A stretch of 37,867 nt of DNA from a virus. The position numbers were made by a program, and so were the translations under genes. The DNA lies in IMG/VR virus record IMGVR_UViG_3300031565_003022, positions 1 through 37,867 of that record. One strand, 5' to 3'. Positions 23,201 to 30,862 of the stretch are shown here, in pieces (position 1 is the first letter of the stretch; the number at the start of each line of letters is the position of its first letter). Below the pieces are notes generated by a model. The model made no database searches, was not told the DNA's origin, and saw only the letters and a list, made by a program, of their open reading frames with translations.

Positions 23201-23764
23201 ATGGAGATAATTAGAGACCCAGTAACAGGCATTGGAATGAGAGTTAATGCAGAAGGCTTGGCACAGGTTGAAAGTGTAGAGCGTAATGAGCAGATGCACG
23301 CTGCCCTTGTTCATCAGAGAGCCTTCACTATGGACATTGACGGTGTAGCTGTATCTAGCTCCTACTACATAGTAGCCATCAAGAATACAGATGATGCCAA
23401 GCTGGTAATTGATAAGGTGATTCTATGGGTAGTAACATTCAAGGCTGAGTCGATAGTAGAAGCCAGTGTTGGTGGAACTTTCATCTACGCTGCTGGCGGA
23501 ACAGCAGTAGTTCCTTCCAATGTAGATGCTGAAAGTGGTAAGGCTGGCACTGGTAGCTTCTATGTCAATGATGGTGCTGCTACTGATATATCTACCATCG
23601 TGGCGGGAGATATCACTGGTAGGTTCTTATTTGATACTAAGCCTCTCGTGTGGGAGAAGCTATCTGGTTGGGTACTGCCAAAGAATAGTTGCTTCTTCCT
23701 AAAGCATGATGTTGCTAACGATAACACCTTTCATGGCTATATCTCAATGCACTATGAGGATTAA
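23201..23764 (+). CDS. beta-rich virion protein
   Basis: 187 residues, ATG at 23201 after AAGGAGGATACT. After a short helical start, residues 40-187 alternate strands (SSYYIVAIKNTDDAKLVIDK, then VILWVVTF and SWVLPKNSCFFLKH-like segments) as in a beta-sandwich. It is adjacent to a second small beta protein and may form part of a tail tube, stopper or fibre. Unknown family. Confidence 0.65.
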   Translation: MEIIRDPVTGIGMRVNAEGLAQVESVERNEQMHAALVHQRAFTMDIDGVAVSSSYYIVAIKNTDDAKLVIDKVILWVVTFKAESIVEASVGGTFIYAAGGTAVVPSNVDAESGKAGTGSFYVNDGAATDISTIVAGDITGRFLFDTKPLVWEKLSGWVLPKNSCFFLKHDVANDNTFHGYISMHYED

Positions 23765-23767
23765 GCT

Positions 23768-24235
23768 ATGCTAGGATTTAGCCTAAGAGATGCAGTTGAT
23801 AAGGTAGCTGTCAAGTGCTTCAAGACAGCATTTGGCAGGATGCTTGGTACTACTACTTACCAGAAGGAGCGTAGTGTATTCAAGGCTGTTAGCTGGTCTA
23901 CAGCTCAAGTAGCTGAAACTGCTCTAGTAGATTCTAGAGGCAATGGCAGTATAGAGATAACTGACCTAGTTATCACAACTGACAAGGTTAATCTAGGTAC
24001 TGTAGTCTTACACTGGGATGATGGTACTAATGAGGAGACGGTAATAACCACTAGCCTATCTGACTTACCTATCCGTCTCAATATGCACTTTGCTGGAAAG
24101 GTGCAGGGCTGGCAGGGAGCATCACTGTACTATACAGTAGCAGGAGCTAACAGCACAGGTGCTATAACAGTAGTATATATTAGACATAACAAGGCTAACT
24201 CACTCCCTTATGCTGAGTGGAACGCAAGGAGGTAG
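23768..24235 (+). CDS. beta-sandwich virion protein
   Basis: 155 residues, ATG at 23768, 3 bases after the upstream stop. A helical N-terminus (VDKVAVKCFKTAFGRMLG) is followed by strands (SIEITDLVITTDKVNLGTVV, TVVLHWDDGTNE, GAITVVYIRHNKA). Probably a structural protein of the tail or head-tail interface; the family is unknown. Confidence 0.65.
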   Translation: MLGFSLRDAVDKVAVKCFKTAFGRMLGTTTYQKERSVFKAVSWSTAQVAETALVDSRGNGSIEITDLVITTDKVNLGTVVLHWDDGTNEETVITTSLSDLPIRLNMHFAGKVQGWQGASLYYTVAGANSTGAITVVYIRHNKANSLPYAEWNARR

Positions 24236-24238
24236 ACT

Positions 24239-26110
24239 ATGAGCAAAACAGCATTACAGATAAGGGCTGACCTTAGGATAGACTTAAAAGATAGTGGAGC
24301 TTTGTGGTCAGATGCTGAACTGAACCGCTGCATTGAGAGGTCAGTAGCTGACTTCAATCGCTACCTACCAGATGAAAAGGTTTATGAGGACTCACTGCAG
24401 TTTGCTGTGACTGGAGAGCCAGTAAAATTTCCTAGTGCTGCTAATGCTGCTGCAGTTGTTAATGCTCAGTCTATTGATGTACCAGCTGGAAGCTTACTGA
24501 CCATCTCAGGACAACCAGATGTTCCTAGAACTCTGATAATCACTATTGTTGATGCTGATGATAGCACTTATGGTGCTACCTTCATAATCAGAGGCACTGA
24601 TAAGGATGAGCAGTATCAGGAGGAGATATTCCACTACACCAGAGGAGATAGCAAGACTATTCCAGGCAAGAAAGAGTTCAAGAATGTGTATGAGGTAGAG
24701 CTAAATCAGGACTACGGCTCTCATGCTCTAGATACTGCATCAGTTGGTTATGGACTTTACACTGATGCCTGGATATATCTAGCTAACAGTCCAATCAAGA
24801 AAGGTAGTGAGAGTGCTACCGATGCTGACAGCGCTGCTATAGTTCGTAATACTGACTTCTATATAGACTACGCCAATGGTAGAGTGAAGGCTATTGCTAG
24901 CGCTAAAATAGCTGCTGAGGAAACTTGTACCTTTGCTTATAAGAAGTCTCAGATTGGCATAGACCTTAGCGATTTGCATGGACTGATTAGGGTTCAGAGA
25001 GTGGAGTATCCTGTAGGTCAGGTACCTCAGAACTTTGTTCAGTTTGATACGTTTGGCAAGTATGTTGTAGTAACTGGAAGTGGAGAGAGTGAAGAGCAAA
25101 TGCAGATGGTTGAGGATGAGCAGTATAGGTTATACTATGATGCTAAGCACCATCAGCCTGGAGAGATGTCTCCTGGTACTATACCAGAATTTCTAGAAAG
25201 TACAGTAGAAACAATGACAGGAGCGTATGCACTATATATCTATGCACTGAAGATGGAACATCAGGCAGTAACTGATATGGCTTCTGCTAGGTTAGCTCTA
25301 ATAGCTGCTGCATCAGATGAGGAAGATGGTGCTCATAAGACATTTACTACTGCTTTAACTAACCTTGCAAAGTATCTGGATACTAACACTGTTGAAGAAG
25401 CTGATGAAGATGCTGCTGGCATACTGGCACTTATAACCACTGACATAGCTGAGCTGAGAACTGCTATAGAAACTGCACTCAGTGGTACAGTTGGAGTGGA
25501 AGGTATGAACCCTTACCTAGACCAGGTAGGTAAGGCGACTTCTGGAGATATAGCTCTAGCAGATGCAGTCAAGGCTCTCTATATGGGCACTCCAAACTAT
25601 GTAAATGGCGGTACTGCTCCTGATATTAAAGCTTATCTGGATACTGGCGATGCTCTACTGAACGAGGTAGCCAAAGGTGGTGAAGGTCAGGATGTACCTA
25701 GAGCGTACAGAGAATATGCTCAGGCTGTCAAGGATTCATTGGTAGCAGCCTTTGAGAATGACCGAGCTATGTATCTGCAAAACGCTACTGCCAGAACTAA
25801 TGCTGCTATGGGCTATGCTAACGAGGTAGCTCAAAGGCTTAGTAATCTGCGGAGTTACATAGAGCAGTCAGCAAGTTATATAGCAATATCTAACGCTTTT
25901 GGAGTTGAGGCTGAGCATAGAGCTGCGGACATAGTAGCCTACCTACAGGAGGGTGCTCAGTACTTTGGAGCTGCCGCTAATGATACTGCTCTGGCTGAAA
26001 GATTCAGAGCCGAGGCTGATGAGCGTAGGAATGAAGTGTATAGTATCTGGCGAGACCGCAGGCAATACATTGGCGACTTTACAGCTGGTTCAATGAGGCA
26101 GATGCCTTAA
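24239..26110 (+). CDS. adaptor-like N-terminus fused to long helical domain
   Basis: 623 residues, ATG after AAGGAGGTAGACT. Residues 1-45 (TALQIRADLRIDLKDSGALW, then SDAELNRCIERSVADFNRYL) have the start typical of head-tail adaptor (gp6-like) proteins that dock on the portal. Residues 45-300 are strands, including SSLQFAV-like and TFIIRGTDKDEQ segments. From about 320 to the end it is almost wholly helical and Ala-rich (AYALYIYALKMEHQAVTDMA, AMGYANEVAQRLSNLRSYIE), far larger than an adaptor needs. It may combine connector and tail-shaft or needle functions. The N-terminal match is moderate. Confidence 0.6.
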   Translation: MSKTALQIRADLRIDLKDSGALWSDAELNRCIERSVADFNRYLPDEKVYEDSLQFAVTGEPVKFPSAANAAAVVNAQSIDVPAGSLLTISGQPDVPRTLIITIVDADDSTYGATFIIRGTDKDEQYQEEIFHYTRGDSKTIPGKKEFKNVYEVELNQDYGSHALDTASVGYGLYTDAWIYLANSPIKKGSESATDADSAAIVRNTDFYIDYANGRVKAIASAKIAAEETCTFAYKKSQIGIDLSDLHGLIRVQRVEYPVGQVPQNFVQFDTFGKYVVVTGSGESEEQMQMVEDEQYRLYYDAKHHQPGEMSPGTIPEFLESTVETMTGAYALYIYALKMEHQAVTDMASARLALIAAASDEEDGAHKTFTTALTNLAKYLDTNTVEEADEDAAGILALITTDIAELRTAIETALSGTVGVEGMNPYLDQVGKATSGDIALADAVKALYMGTPNYVNGGTAPDIKAYLDTGDALLNEVAKGGEGQDVPRAYREYAQAVKDSLVAAFENDRAMYLQNATARTNAAMGYANEVAQRLSNLRSYIEQSASYIAISNAFGVEAEHRAADIVAYLQEGAQYFGAAANDTALAERFRAEADERRNEVYSIWRDRRQYIGDFTAGSMRQMP

Positions 26111-26111
26111 T

Positions 26112-26426
26112 ATGAGTAGGATGCCATTCTACAACAGTATGGAGATGTACAAGATGAAGTTCAGTTGGAAGCACTGGCTTGGATTTGACTTGTATAAGAA
26201 GCTATGGAGTCTGATAGGCAAGCGACCCTGGACTTACATCTATCGTGATGTCTGGCATAAGTTAGAGTGGTTTCCGCAGATGCAGTGGCTGTTCACTGGT
26301 ATTCTGATATACTACTTCTTTGGCTGGCACGGAGTGTTAGGGTTCTGTGTGGTGTATACTTACGGCTATATCAATGGTCATTTCTTCTGGGGTAAGAGGT
26401 ACATACCTGGGCAGCAGGGAAATTAG
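26112..26426 (+). CDS. Trp/Tyr-rich small membrane protein
   Basis: 104 residues, ATG one base after the upstream TAA. Aromatic-rich amphipathic N-terminus (KFSWKHWLGFDLYKKLWSLI) and a C-terminal hydrophobic region (about 58-90: QWLFTGILIYYFFGWHGVLG, then FCVVYTYGYING) that could cross the membrane once or twice. Last gene of the virion operon. A holin or a membrane-acting ejection component is possible; no family is recognised. Confidence 0.6.
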   Translation: MSRMPFYNSMEMYKMKFSWKHWLGFDLYKKLWSLIGKRPWTYIYRDVWHKLEWFPQMQWLFTGILIYYFFGWHGVLGFCVVYTYGYINGHFFWGKRYIPGQQGN

Positions 26427-26427
26427 A

Positions 26428-26544
26428 GGGTAGGGACTCGTAGCAGTCTTTTGATATGCTGCGAGCACCTCCAGGGGGCAGTTGAAAGGCTAGTTGCCGA
26501 GCTGAGTAGACTGCCCAGCTTCATGCCTATCTCCAGTCCTTCCC
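26428..26544. other. foldable convergent intergenic region
   Basis: Between the two converging gene arrays. A closing stem pairs 26428-26438 with 26535-26544 (ten positions, one G-T, one mismatch). It encloses GCAG/CTGC at 26443-26446/26459-26462 and a perfect 7-bp GGGCAGT/ACTGCCC stem (26476-26482/26510-26516). No T-tract is present on either side, so it is not a standard terminator. It could be a small RNA, a 3'-end protecting structure, or a bidirectional stop of a different kind. Confidence 0.5.
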
Positions 26545-26551
26545 TTCCTGC

Positions 26552-26728
26552 TCAATCGTTATAGATGTTAAACCAGTTCCAATGGATTAGATTCCAGAGG
26601 AACTCACAATGGCAGAATATCCAGAAGTCTAGTCTTTGCCAGAAACCGTGAGGCATTAGAGCATATACACATTCTTCATCAGTCATCTTACTTATGCTTA
26701 TCTGGTCTTCTAGCGTTGGTCTTTCCAT
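26552..26728 (-). CDS. 58-residue Trp-rich protein
   Basis: Starts at the ATG at 26728 that overlaps the polymerase stop (TGATG), rather than the GTG at 26737. Helical polar N-terminus, then a dense aromatic segment (HGFWQRLDFWIFCHCEFLWN, then LIHWNWFNIYND). It may associate with membranes. Last gene of the leftward arm. Unknown family. Confidence 0.55.
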   Translation of the reverse strand: MERPTLEDQISISKMTDEECVYALMPHGFWQRLDFWIFCHCEFLWNLIHWNWFNIYND

Positions 26729-28389
26729 CACTCCCACCTTAGTGTCTGTTTTACTTCAAACGGTATCCTGAAGCCTGGTATATTCTCTATCTCTTCAACT
26801 GGCAACTCTACATCTCCATCAAATGTTAGACTGTCATGTACTGATGCTGCCATTATTGGAGGACCTAGCCCTCTATTGCGACATAATATAATAGCCCTCT
26901 TCATCACCTCACCATCACTACCTAATACAGGATAGTTAATTGCCTTCCTCTCCATTCCATCTCTGTTCAGTGCACCCCAGCGGTTGAACTCCTCAGGTAT
27001 GTGAATCCTCCTGCCGAACAGCGTAGGCAAAGCCCATCCATCTCTCCATCCTTCTCTTCTTGCATTAGTAATCCAGTCCGCTGCTCCTCTATAGGTCCTA
27101 AACCAATCATCAATGAGTCTCTGGCAGCGGTTTATATCTTTAATCTTTGCCTGCTCAGACACCGTCTTTGCAGTAGCGCCATATGCTACTGCATAGTTTA
27201 GGGTTCTGGCTAGTGGTCGCATTATGTTCATCTTGGCTGCAGTGTGCTTGTGAATGTCATTCTTCTTTGGGTCTGGGTCATAGAGAACTCTCATCAAGTC
27301 TCTATCTTGTGTCATGTTGGCTAGAATATACATATGCTCCTTGCCATAGTCACCAGTTGTAAAGCAACCGTTATCAGGTAGGAATATATGCCTACAGTCT
27401 ACAGGAATGTTTTGTATGTTTCTGTTCCTACTGTTCAGTCTTCCGACAACTGTGTCCAAATAGTATTCTGTATAAAACCTGTCATCGCCCTTGATGGGAC
27501 TTATGTACGTACTGAGCAGTTTTGACTTATGTCGCCAACCTAATGTAGCAGCTGCCATAGGGTCGTCTAGGAATTCCAAGTCAGCCTCTCTGGTAGATAA
27601 TTGCTTCTTGCTTCTGGTCAATGGCAGGAAGTTACCTCTCTTGCCTAGCATATATCCTATCTGCTGGGTGCTACCAGGCTTCTCAACTCCATACACACCT
27701 AGCTGCTTGCGATAGAACTCTACGTCATCTTCCAGCTTAGCCTCTAGCTCTGCTCTTGCCCTCTGGTCTATAGCCAATCCTCTCATGCTAAGGTCTATTA
27801 GTATTGGTATAACTTCCATCTCTACTTTAAAGTATTCAGCATACTGGCTTACTATCTTAGTGTAGTAATCAAGATACAGTGCAAAAGCTACCTTAGCATC
27901 GTTTTGGCACTTATTGGCAAGCTCCATAGCTGGAACATCTAGCATTGTGCTTGCCTTGAACCTCTGCATAATTGACTTAGCACTCTCGGCAAACATACCG
28001 ACTTCATTGGCTAGTACTTCTAAGGATGTCTCTTCTCTGCCTAACAATCTAGCTGCTGTATTAGTATCAAATATGTTACTACGGTCAAAGCCTACTAGCT
28101 GAGGTACTAGTGGTAGGACTGATATATCAAATATAGCATAGTGTGCTATCTTACAAACTCGTGGATTGAAGAGTAGAGGCTTTAGCAGCTCTAGCTCTCT
28201 GGGTGCTTCAGGATATATCTGAAAGTAAAATGCTTCTTGCGGACTAAAAGCAATAGCCAATCCTAGAGGCATCCGCTCAGTTATAGTTGGAGTCTCTATA
28301 TCTATACTAATAGCAGCTGGTGGATTATCTAGGAAGTGCTGAAACCGCTCCTTGGCATTACCAGTACCGTAGTAGAAAACTGGGCTCAT
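26728..28389 (-). CDS. family A DNA polymerase with 3'-5' exonuclease
   Basis: 553 residues, ATG at 28389. Replicates the phage genome. Exonuclease: SIDIET (D30, E32), IAHYAIFD (D88) and QNDAKVAF (D164); the usual Asn of the second motif is Tyr. Polymerase: motif A GDYGKEHMYILA (D347), motif B RPLARTLNYAVAYG (391-404), motif C SVHDSL (D519). Catalytic Asp residues are kept, but motif A normally reads DYSQIELR, so the steric-gate Glu appears to be His or Lys-Glu shifted. Motif B has Arg for Lys and Tyr at the Phe762 position of E. coli Pol I. Motif C has Ser for the usual Glu. It is shorter than T7 polymerase (704 residues). The conserved frame and catalytic Asp suggest it is active. Confidence 0.9.
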   Translation of the reverse strand: MSPVFYYGTGNAKERFQHFLDNPPAAISIDIETPTITERMPLGLAIAFSPQEAFYFQIYPEAPRELELLKPLLFNPRVCKIAHYAIFDISVLPLVPQLVGFDRSNIFDTNTAARLLGREETSLEVLANEVGMFAESAKSIMQRFKASTMLDVPAMELANKCQNDAKVAFALYLDYYTKIVSQYAEYFKVEMEVIPILIDLSMRGLAIDQRARAELEAKLEDDVEFYRKQLGVYGVEKPGSTQQIGYMLGKRGNFLPLTRSKKQLSTREADLEFLDDPMAAATLGWRHKSKLLSTYISPIKGDDRFYTEYYLDTVVGRLNSRNRNIQNIPVDCRHIFLPDNGCFTTGDYGKEHMYILANMTQDRDLMRVLYDPDPKKNDIHKHTAAKMNIMRPLARTLNYAVAYGATAKTVSEQAKIKDINRCQRLIDDWFRTYRGAADWITNARREGWRDGWALPTLFGRRIHIPEEFNRWGALNRDGMERKAINYPVLGSDGEVMKRAIILCRNRGLGPPIMAASVHDSLTFDGDVELPVEEIENIPGFRIPFEVKQTLRWE

Positions 28390-28405
28390 ACTGCTACCTG
28401 CCTAG

Positions 28406-28606
28406 CTACTGACATTTGCTGTATCCGCAACTTTGGCAGTGAGCACATCCTTCCTGAAACCATAGAACTGAGCCACAATCGGGGCAGGCTCCTGCAGCAA
28501 ACTGCTGAGGCTTCTGACTTGCATTGCGAGGCATATGGAAGAACGCTGTATGCACTTTCAGTTCTCTCTCTGTGAGATTATCTCTACCGCAAAGTTCACA
28601 CTTCAC
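28406..28606 (-). CDS. C2H2 finger + NrdJ-tail-like zinc ribbon
   Basis: 66 residues with two zinc sites. Residues 3-24: CELCGRDNLTERELKVHTAF then H, a C2H2-type finger. Residues 41-65: CPDCGSVLWFQEGCAHCQSC then GYSKC, which matches the C-terminal ribbon of B12-dependent ribonucleotide reductase (NrdJ), here without the enzyme. It overlaps the HD gene stop by 4 bases. Possibly a nucleic-acid-binding or reductase-interacting mini-protein. Confidence 0.75.
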   Translation of the reverse strand: MKCELCGRDNLTERELKVHTAFFHMPRNASQKPQQFAAGACPDCGSVLWFQEGCAHCQSCGYSKCQ

Positions 28607-29175
28607 TGACTGTACGCTCTGAACTTAAGTAGAAATTGCTCCTCAGCCTCATCCATGTCTAGTAGTGGCATCTTGTCGTCTAGTGGCAGCTCTGGAATAT
28701 ACCAGCCCTTACCACTACTAGCCATATTATACTCAGCCTCAGTAGCTAGCATTATATCATCTGCCTTCTTAATCAGTCCCCAGTCGACTCCTATGCACCC
28801 AAACTTCCTCATAACCTTTCCTAGTATCTGGTGCTCTAACTCCAGAACTAGCCCAAAGCCGTGGAAGTGCTTGACAGGTCTAGATATGTCTCCGATATAT
28901 GCCTCGGCAGCATCGTGGAGTAGGGCAGCTAGGCAAGTGCGCTGAGCTGACTCTGCACTGCCAGCATAGTTATCTGCCAGCTCCTTGCCTACTACATTTG
29001 CTACTAGTATGCAGTGTTCAGCTATGCTGTAAAACGTAAGGCAGTGTCCTACAAATCTGCACTGCAAGGATAGTGAGTGAGCAATATCCTCTATACATAT
29101 CAGCTCCTCATTCAGGTGCATAGGGTTGACTCTCTTGCCAGTGTATGTTTCTATCCATGTTACTTCTTCAGTCAT
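28603..29175 (-). CDS. HD-domain phosphohydrolase (YfbR-like)
   Basis: 190 residues, ATG at 29175 with AAGGAGAAGGTACTA upstream. Metal-binding residues of the HD superfamily are visible: H33 in DIAHSL, H54 in AEH, H87-D88 in LLHDAAEAYIGD, with E91 and D96. The WIETYTGKRVNP start and RFVGH segment are typical of phage HD nucleotidases, which remove phosphates from dNMPs or dNTPs to shape the nucleotide pool. Same family as DatZ (a dATPase of 2-aminoadenine phages), but no PurZ is present here. Neighbour to the dCMP deaminase, consistent with a nucleotide-pool module. Confidence 0.85.
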   Translation of the reverse strand: MTEEVTWIETYTGKRVNPMHLNEELICIEDIAHSLSLQCRFVGHCLTFYSIAEHCILVANVVGKELADNYAGSAESAQRTCLAALLHDAAEAYIGDISRPVKHFHGFGLVLELEHQILGKVMRKFGCIGVDWGLIKKADDIMLATEAEYNMASSGKGWYIPELPLDDKMPLLDMDEAEEQFLLKFRAYSQ

Positions 29176-29351
29176 TAGTACCTTCTCCTTAATTCCTTAC
29201 GGAGTTCTCCTAACTCCTCTAGGATTTTGCCTTCTGGTGTTCTGGCTTCTTGGTTACAGTACGAGCATGGTCTCGGCTCTATGTGCTCCAAATCTCTGTG
29301 CCAAGTTCCGTGAACACAGCAACCTACCTTGCCTATCCATGTGATGCTCAT
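29175..29351 (-). CDS. 58-residue zinc-finger-like protein
   Basis: ATG at 29351 follows AAGGAGGAAGTAC; TAA overlaps the next ATG (TAATG). CCVHGTWHRDLEH and RPCSYCNQEAR give a Cys/His set (C11, C12, H15; C29, C32) for one zinc site. A basic helical tail follows (ILEELGELRKELRRRY). Coupled to the HD gene. Function unknown. Confidence 0.75.
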   Translation of the reverse strand: MSITWIGKVGCCVHGTWHRDLEHIEPRPCSYCNQEARTPEGKILEELGELRKELRRRY

Positions 29352-29362
29352 GTACTTCCTCC

Positions 29363-29821
29363 TTATGTTATAGATGGGTGGTGTACTACGTTTACGCCAG
29401 CATCTTTGAATAGTAACTCACTTTGTTTCCATCCTGGGTAATTAGTGTACTTGTAGTGGACTGCGACTACTCCAGCGTTTATCAATATCTTGGTACAGAT
29501 AGGGCATGGCATATCCTCAGGGTATAAGTAGAGCTCTGAGTTAATAGTACTTGTACCAATTCTAGCAGCATTAGCTATGCAATTCTGCTCTGCATGAGTA
29601 CCTCTGCATAGGTCTGGTCTCTCGCCAGATTCTAAATGCGCTCGAGGACAGCCTATGTCTTCGCAGTGAAGACAGCCTCTTGGTGCTCCGTTGAATCCAG
29701 TTGTAATGATAGTCTTGTCTCTCACTAGAACACAACCATACTGTCTCCTCAGGCAGGTGCTCCTACCAGAGAATATCCTAGCGGCATCGAAGAAGAAATT
29801 ATCCCAACTTTCTCTAGACAT
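29363..29821 (-). CDS. dCMP deaminase
   Basis: 152 residues, ATG at 29821 after AAAGGAGGTAGACC. Converts dCMP to dUMP for dTTP synthesis. Zinc-catalytic motifs: GTHAEQN (H76, E78) and PCPICTK (C106, C109). Extra Cys (LHCEDIGCPRAH, DLCRG) form the second zinc site common in phage enzymes (T4-type). No thymidylate synthase is visible, so dUMP would be used by the host enzyme. The gene lies inside the end of the methyltransferase frame by 73 bases. Confidence 0.9.
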   Translation of the reverse strand: MSRESWDNFFFDAARIFSGRSTCLRRQYGCVLVRDKTIITTGFNGAPRGCLHCEDIGCPRAHLESGERPDLCRGTHAEQNCIANAARIGTSTINSELYLYPEDMPCPICTKILINAGVVAVHYKYTNYPGWKQSELLFKDAGVNVVHHPSIT

Positions 29822-30624
29822 GGTCTACCTCCTTTCCTTAATATTACTATATCCTCATCATCCACTACTTCTATTCCCTTAGCTCTCCTGGCAGCAGTAT
29901 AAGGCATACCTGGCGCTGCCCACTTGAAGTGCTCATCAGGACTATAACTAAAGCCAACTCTGACACTAGCATCTATAGCTCTCTGCACTAGCTGTACCCT
30001 CTCGCCTTGCTCCATATGGTCTTTGACTATTAGTGTCATACTGCTAGGAGTTTTCAATGTATGATAGCACTTAGCGTAGACTCTCTCCATCTCTTGAGTC
30101 CATAGGAACTCTGACATAGTGCCAAGGTTCAATGGGCTTTTGCTATACTCGGCAAAGTCATATCCAGTATCTACATTCCAGCTATCAGTTCCCTTAGTCT
30201 TCATTATTCCAGCATACTGCGGTGAGAATATAATATGGTCAGCTAGGTCAGGTATAGGCAGATATGTCTGGCAGGGTAAGTTAACTAGACTAATCATACC
30301 GCTGATACCTGGTGCTATCTCCTCAAGATGCTCTAGAGCAGCCAGTTGCATCTGGTGGAACTTCTCGCTAATCTCTATGCATATCACACTTCTGCCCACG
30401 AGTGCTCCTACCATTAGAGTACCTGTCCCTGCCATAATATCCATCAGTACATCGTCTGGCTCTGATACAAACTCAATGATAGACTGAATCAGAAATACAT
30501 TTGCCTTCGCTGGATGCTGGTTAACTTCTGGCGGAAACATCCTCTTACGATACTCAGAGTCTGCTGGGAACCTTATCCAGCCTTGCTCATTTCGACTATA
30601 CTCTGGTGCAAACTGTCTACCCAC
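29749..30624 (-). CDS. DNA methyltransferase (N4/N6 type)
   Basis: 291 residues, GTG start at 30624 with AAAGGAG 7 bases upstream. Motif X-like HPAKANVFLIQSIIEF precedes motif I MDIMAGTGTLMVGAL (62-74) and an acidic CIEIS (E84); motif IV reads FSPQY (134-137), a change from the usual SPPY of N4-cytosine and DPPY of N6-adenine enzymes. No paired restriction gene is visible, so it is probably an orphan protecting phage DNA or altering host control. The C-terminal 25 residues are read from a 73-base overlap with the dCMP deaminase gene. Confidence 0.8.
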   Translation of the reverse strand: MGRQFAPEYSRNEQGWIRFPADSEYRKRMFPPEVNQHPAKANVFLIQSIIEFVSEPDDVLMDIMAGTGTLMVGALVGRSVICIEISEKFHQMQLAALEHLEEIAPGISGMISLVNLPCQTYLPIPDLADHIIFSPQYAGIMKTKGTDSWNVDTGYDFAEYSKSPLNLGTMSEFLWTQEMERVYAKCYHTLKTPSSMTLIVKDHMEQGERVQLVQRAIDASVRVGFSYSPDEHFKWAAPGMPYTAARRAKGIEVVDDEDIVILRKGGRPCLEKVGIISSSMPLGYSLVGAPA

Positions 30625-30862
30625 TGCGAAACTCCTTTATGGCTTGCTTTAGCATTACTGTCTCCGAAGGACTTAGGTCATTTACTGATATATCGAATAA
30701 CTTGAGGAAGACACAGTCTATCAGCTCTATTAGTTCATCAAAACTCTCCTCATCGCTAGGTACATCTGGGTCTCCATATATATCATCTATTACCTTTTGC
30801 TTCTGGCAGTCTAGTAGGAAGTTGCACTTTTGAATACTAATTCTGACATCTTTTAAGCTCAT
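30617..30862 (-). CDS. 81-residue acidic helical protein
   Basis: ATG at 30862, overlapping the nuclease stop by 4 bases; the TAG overlaps the methyltransferase start. Acidic, helical (DDIYGDPDVPSDEESFDELI, then ELIDCVFLKLFD). No family is recognised. May act with the nuclease or methyltransferase. Confidence 0.7.
   Translation of the reverse strand: MSLKDVRISIQKCNFLLDCQKQKVIDDIYGDPDVPSDEESFDELIELIDCVFLKLFDISVNDLSPSETVMLKQAIKEFRSG

Noticed and set aside
26428-26544. tRNA gene
   Set aside because: No T-loop GTTCRA motif, no 7-bp acceptor with CCA-type end, and hairpin sizes do not fit.
28603-29175. Evidence for a 2-aminoadenine (Z) genome via DatZ
   Set aside because: HD proteins of this family are widespread and no PurZ homolog is present.
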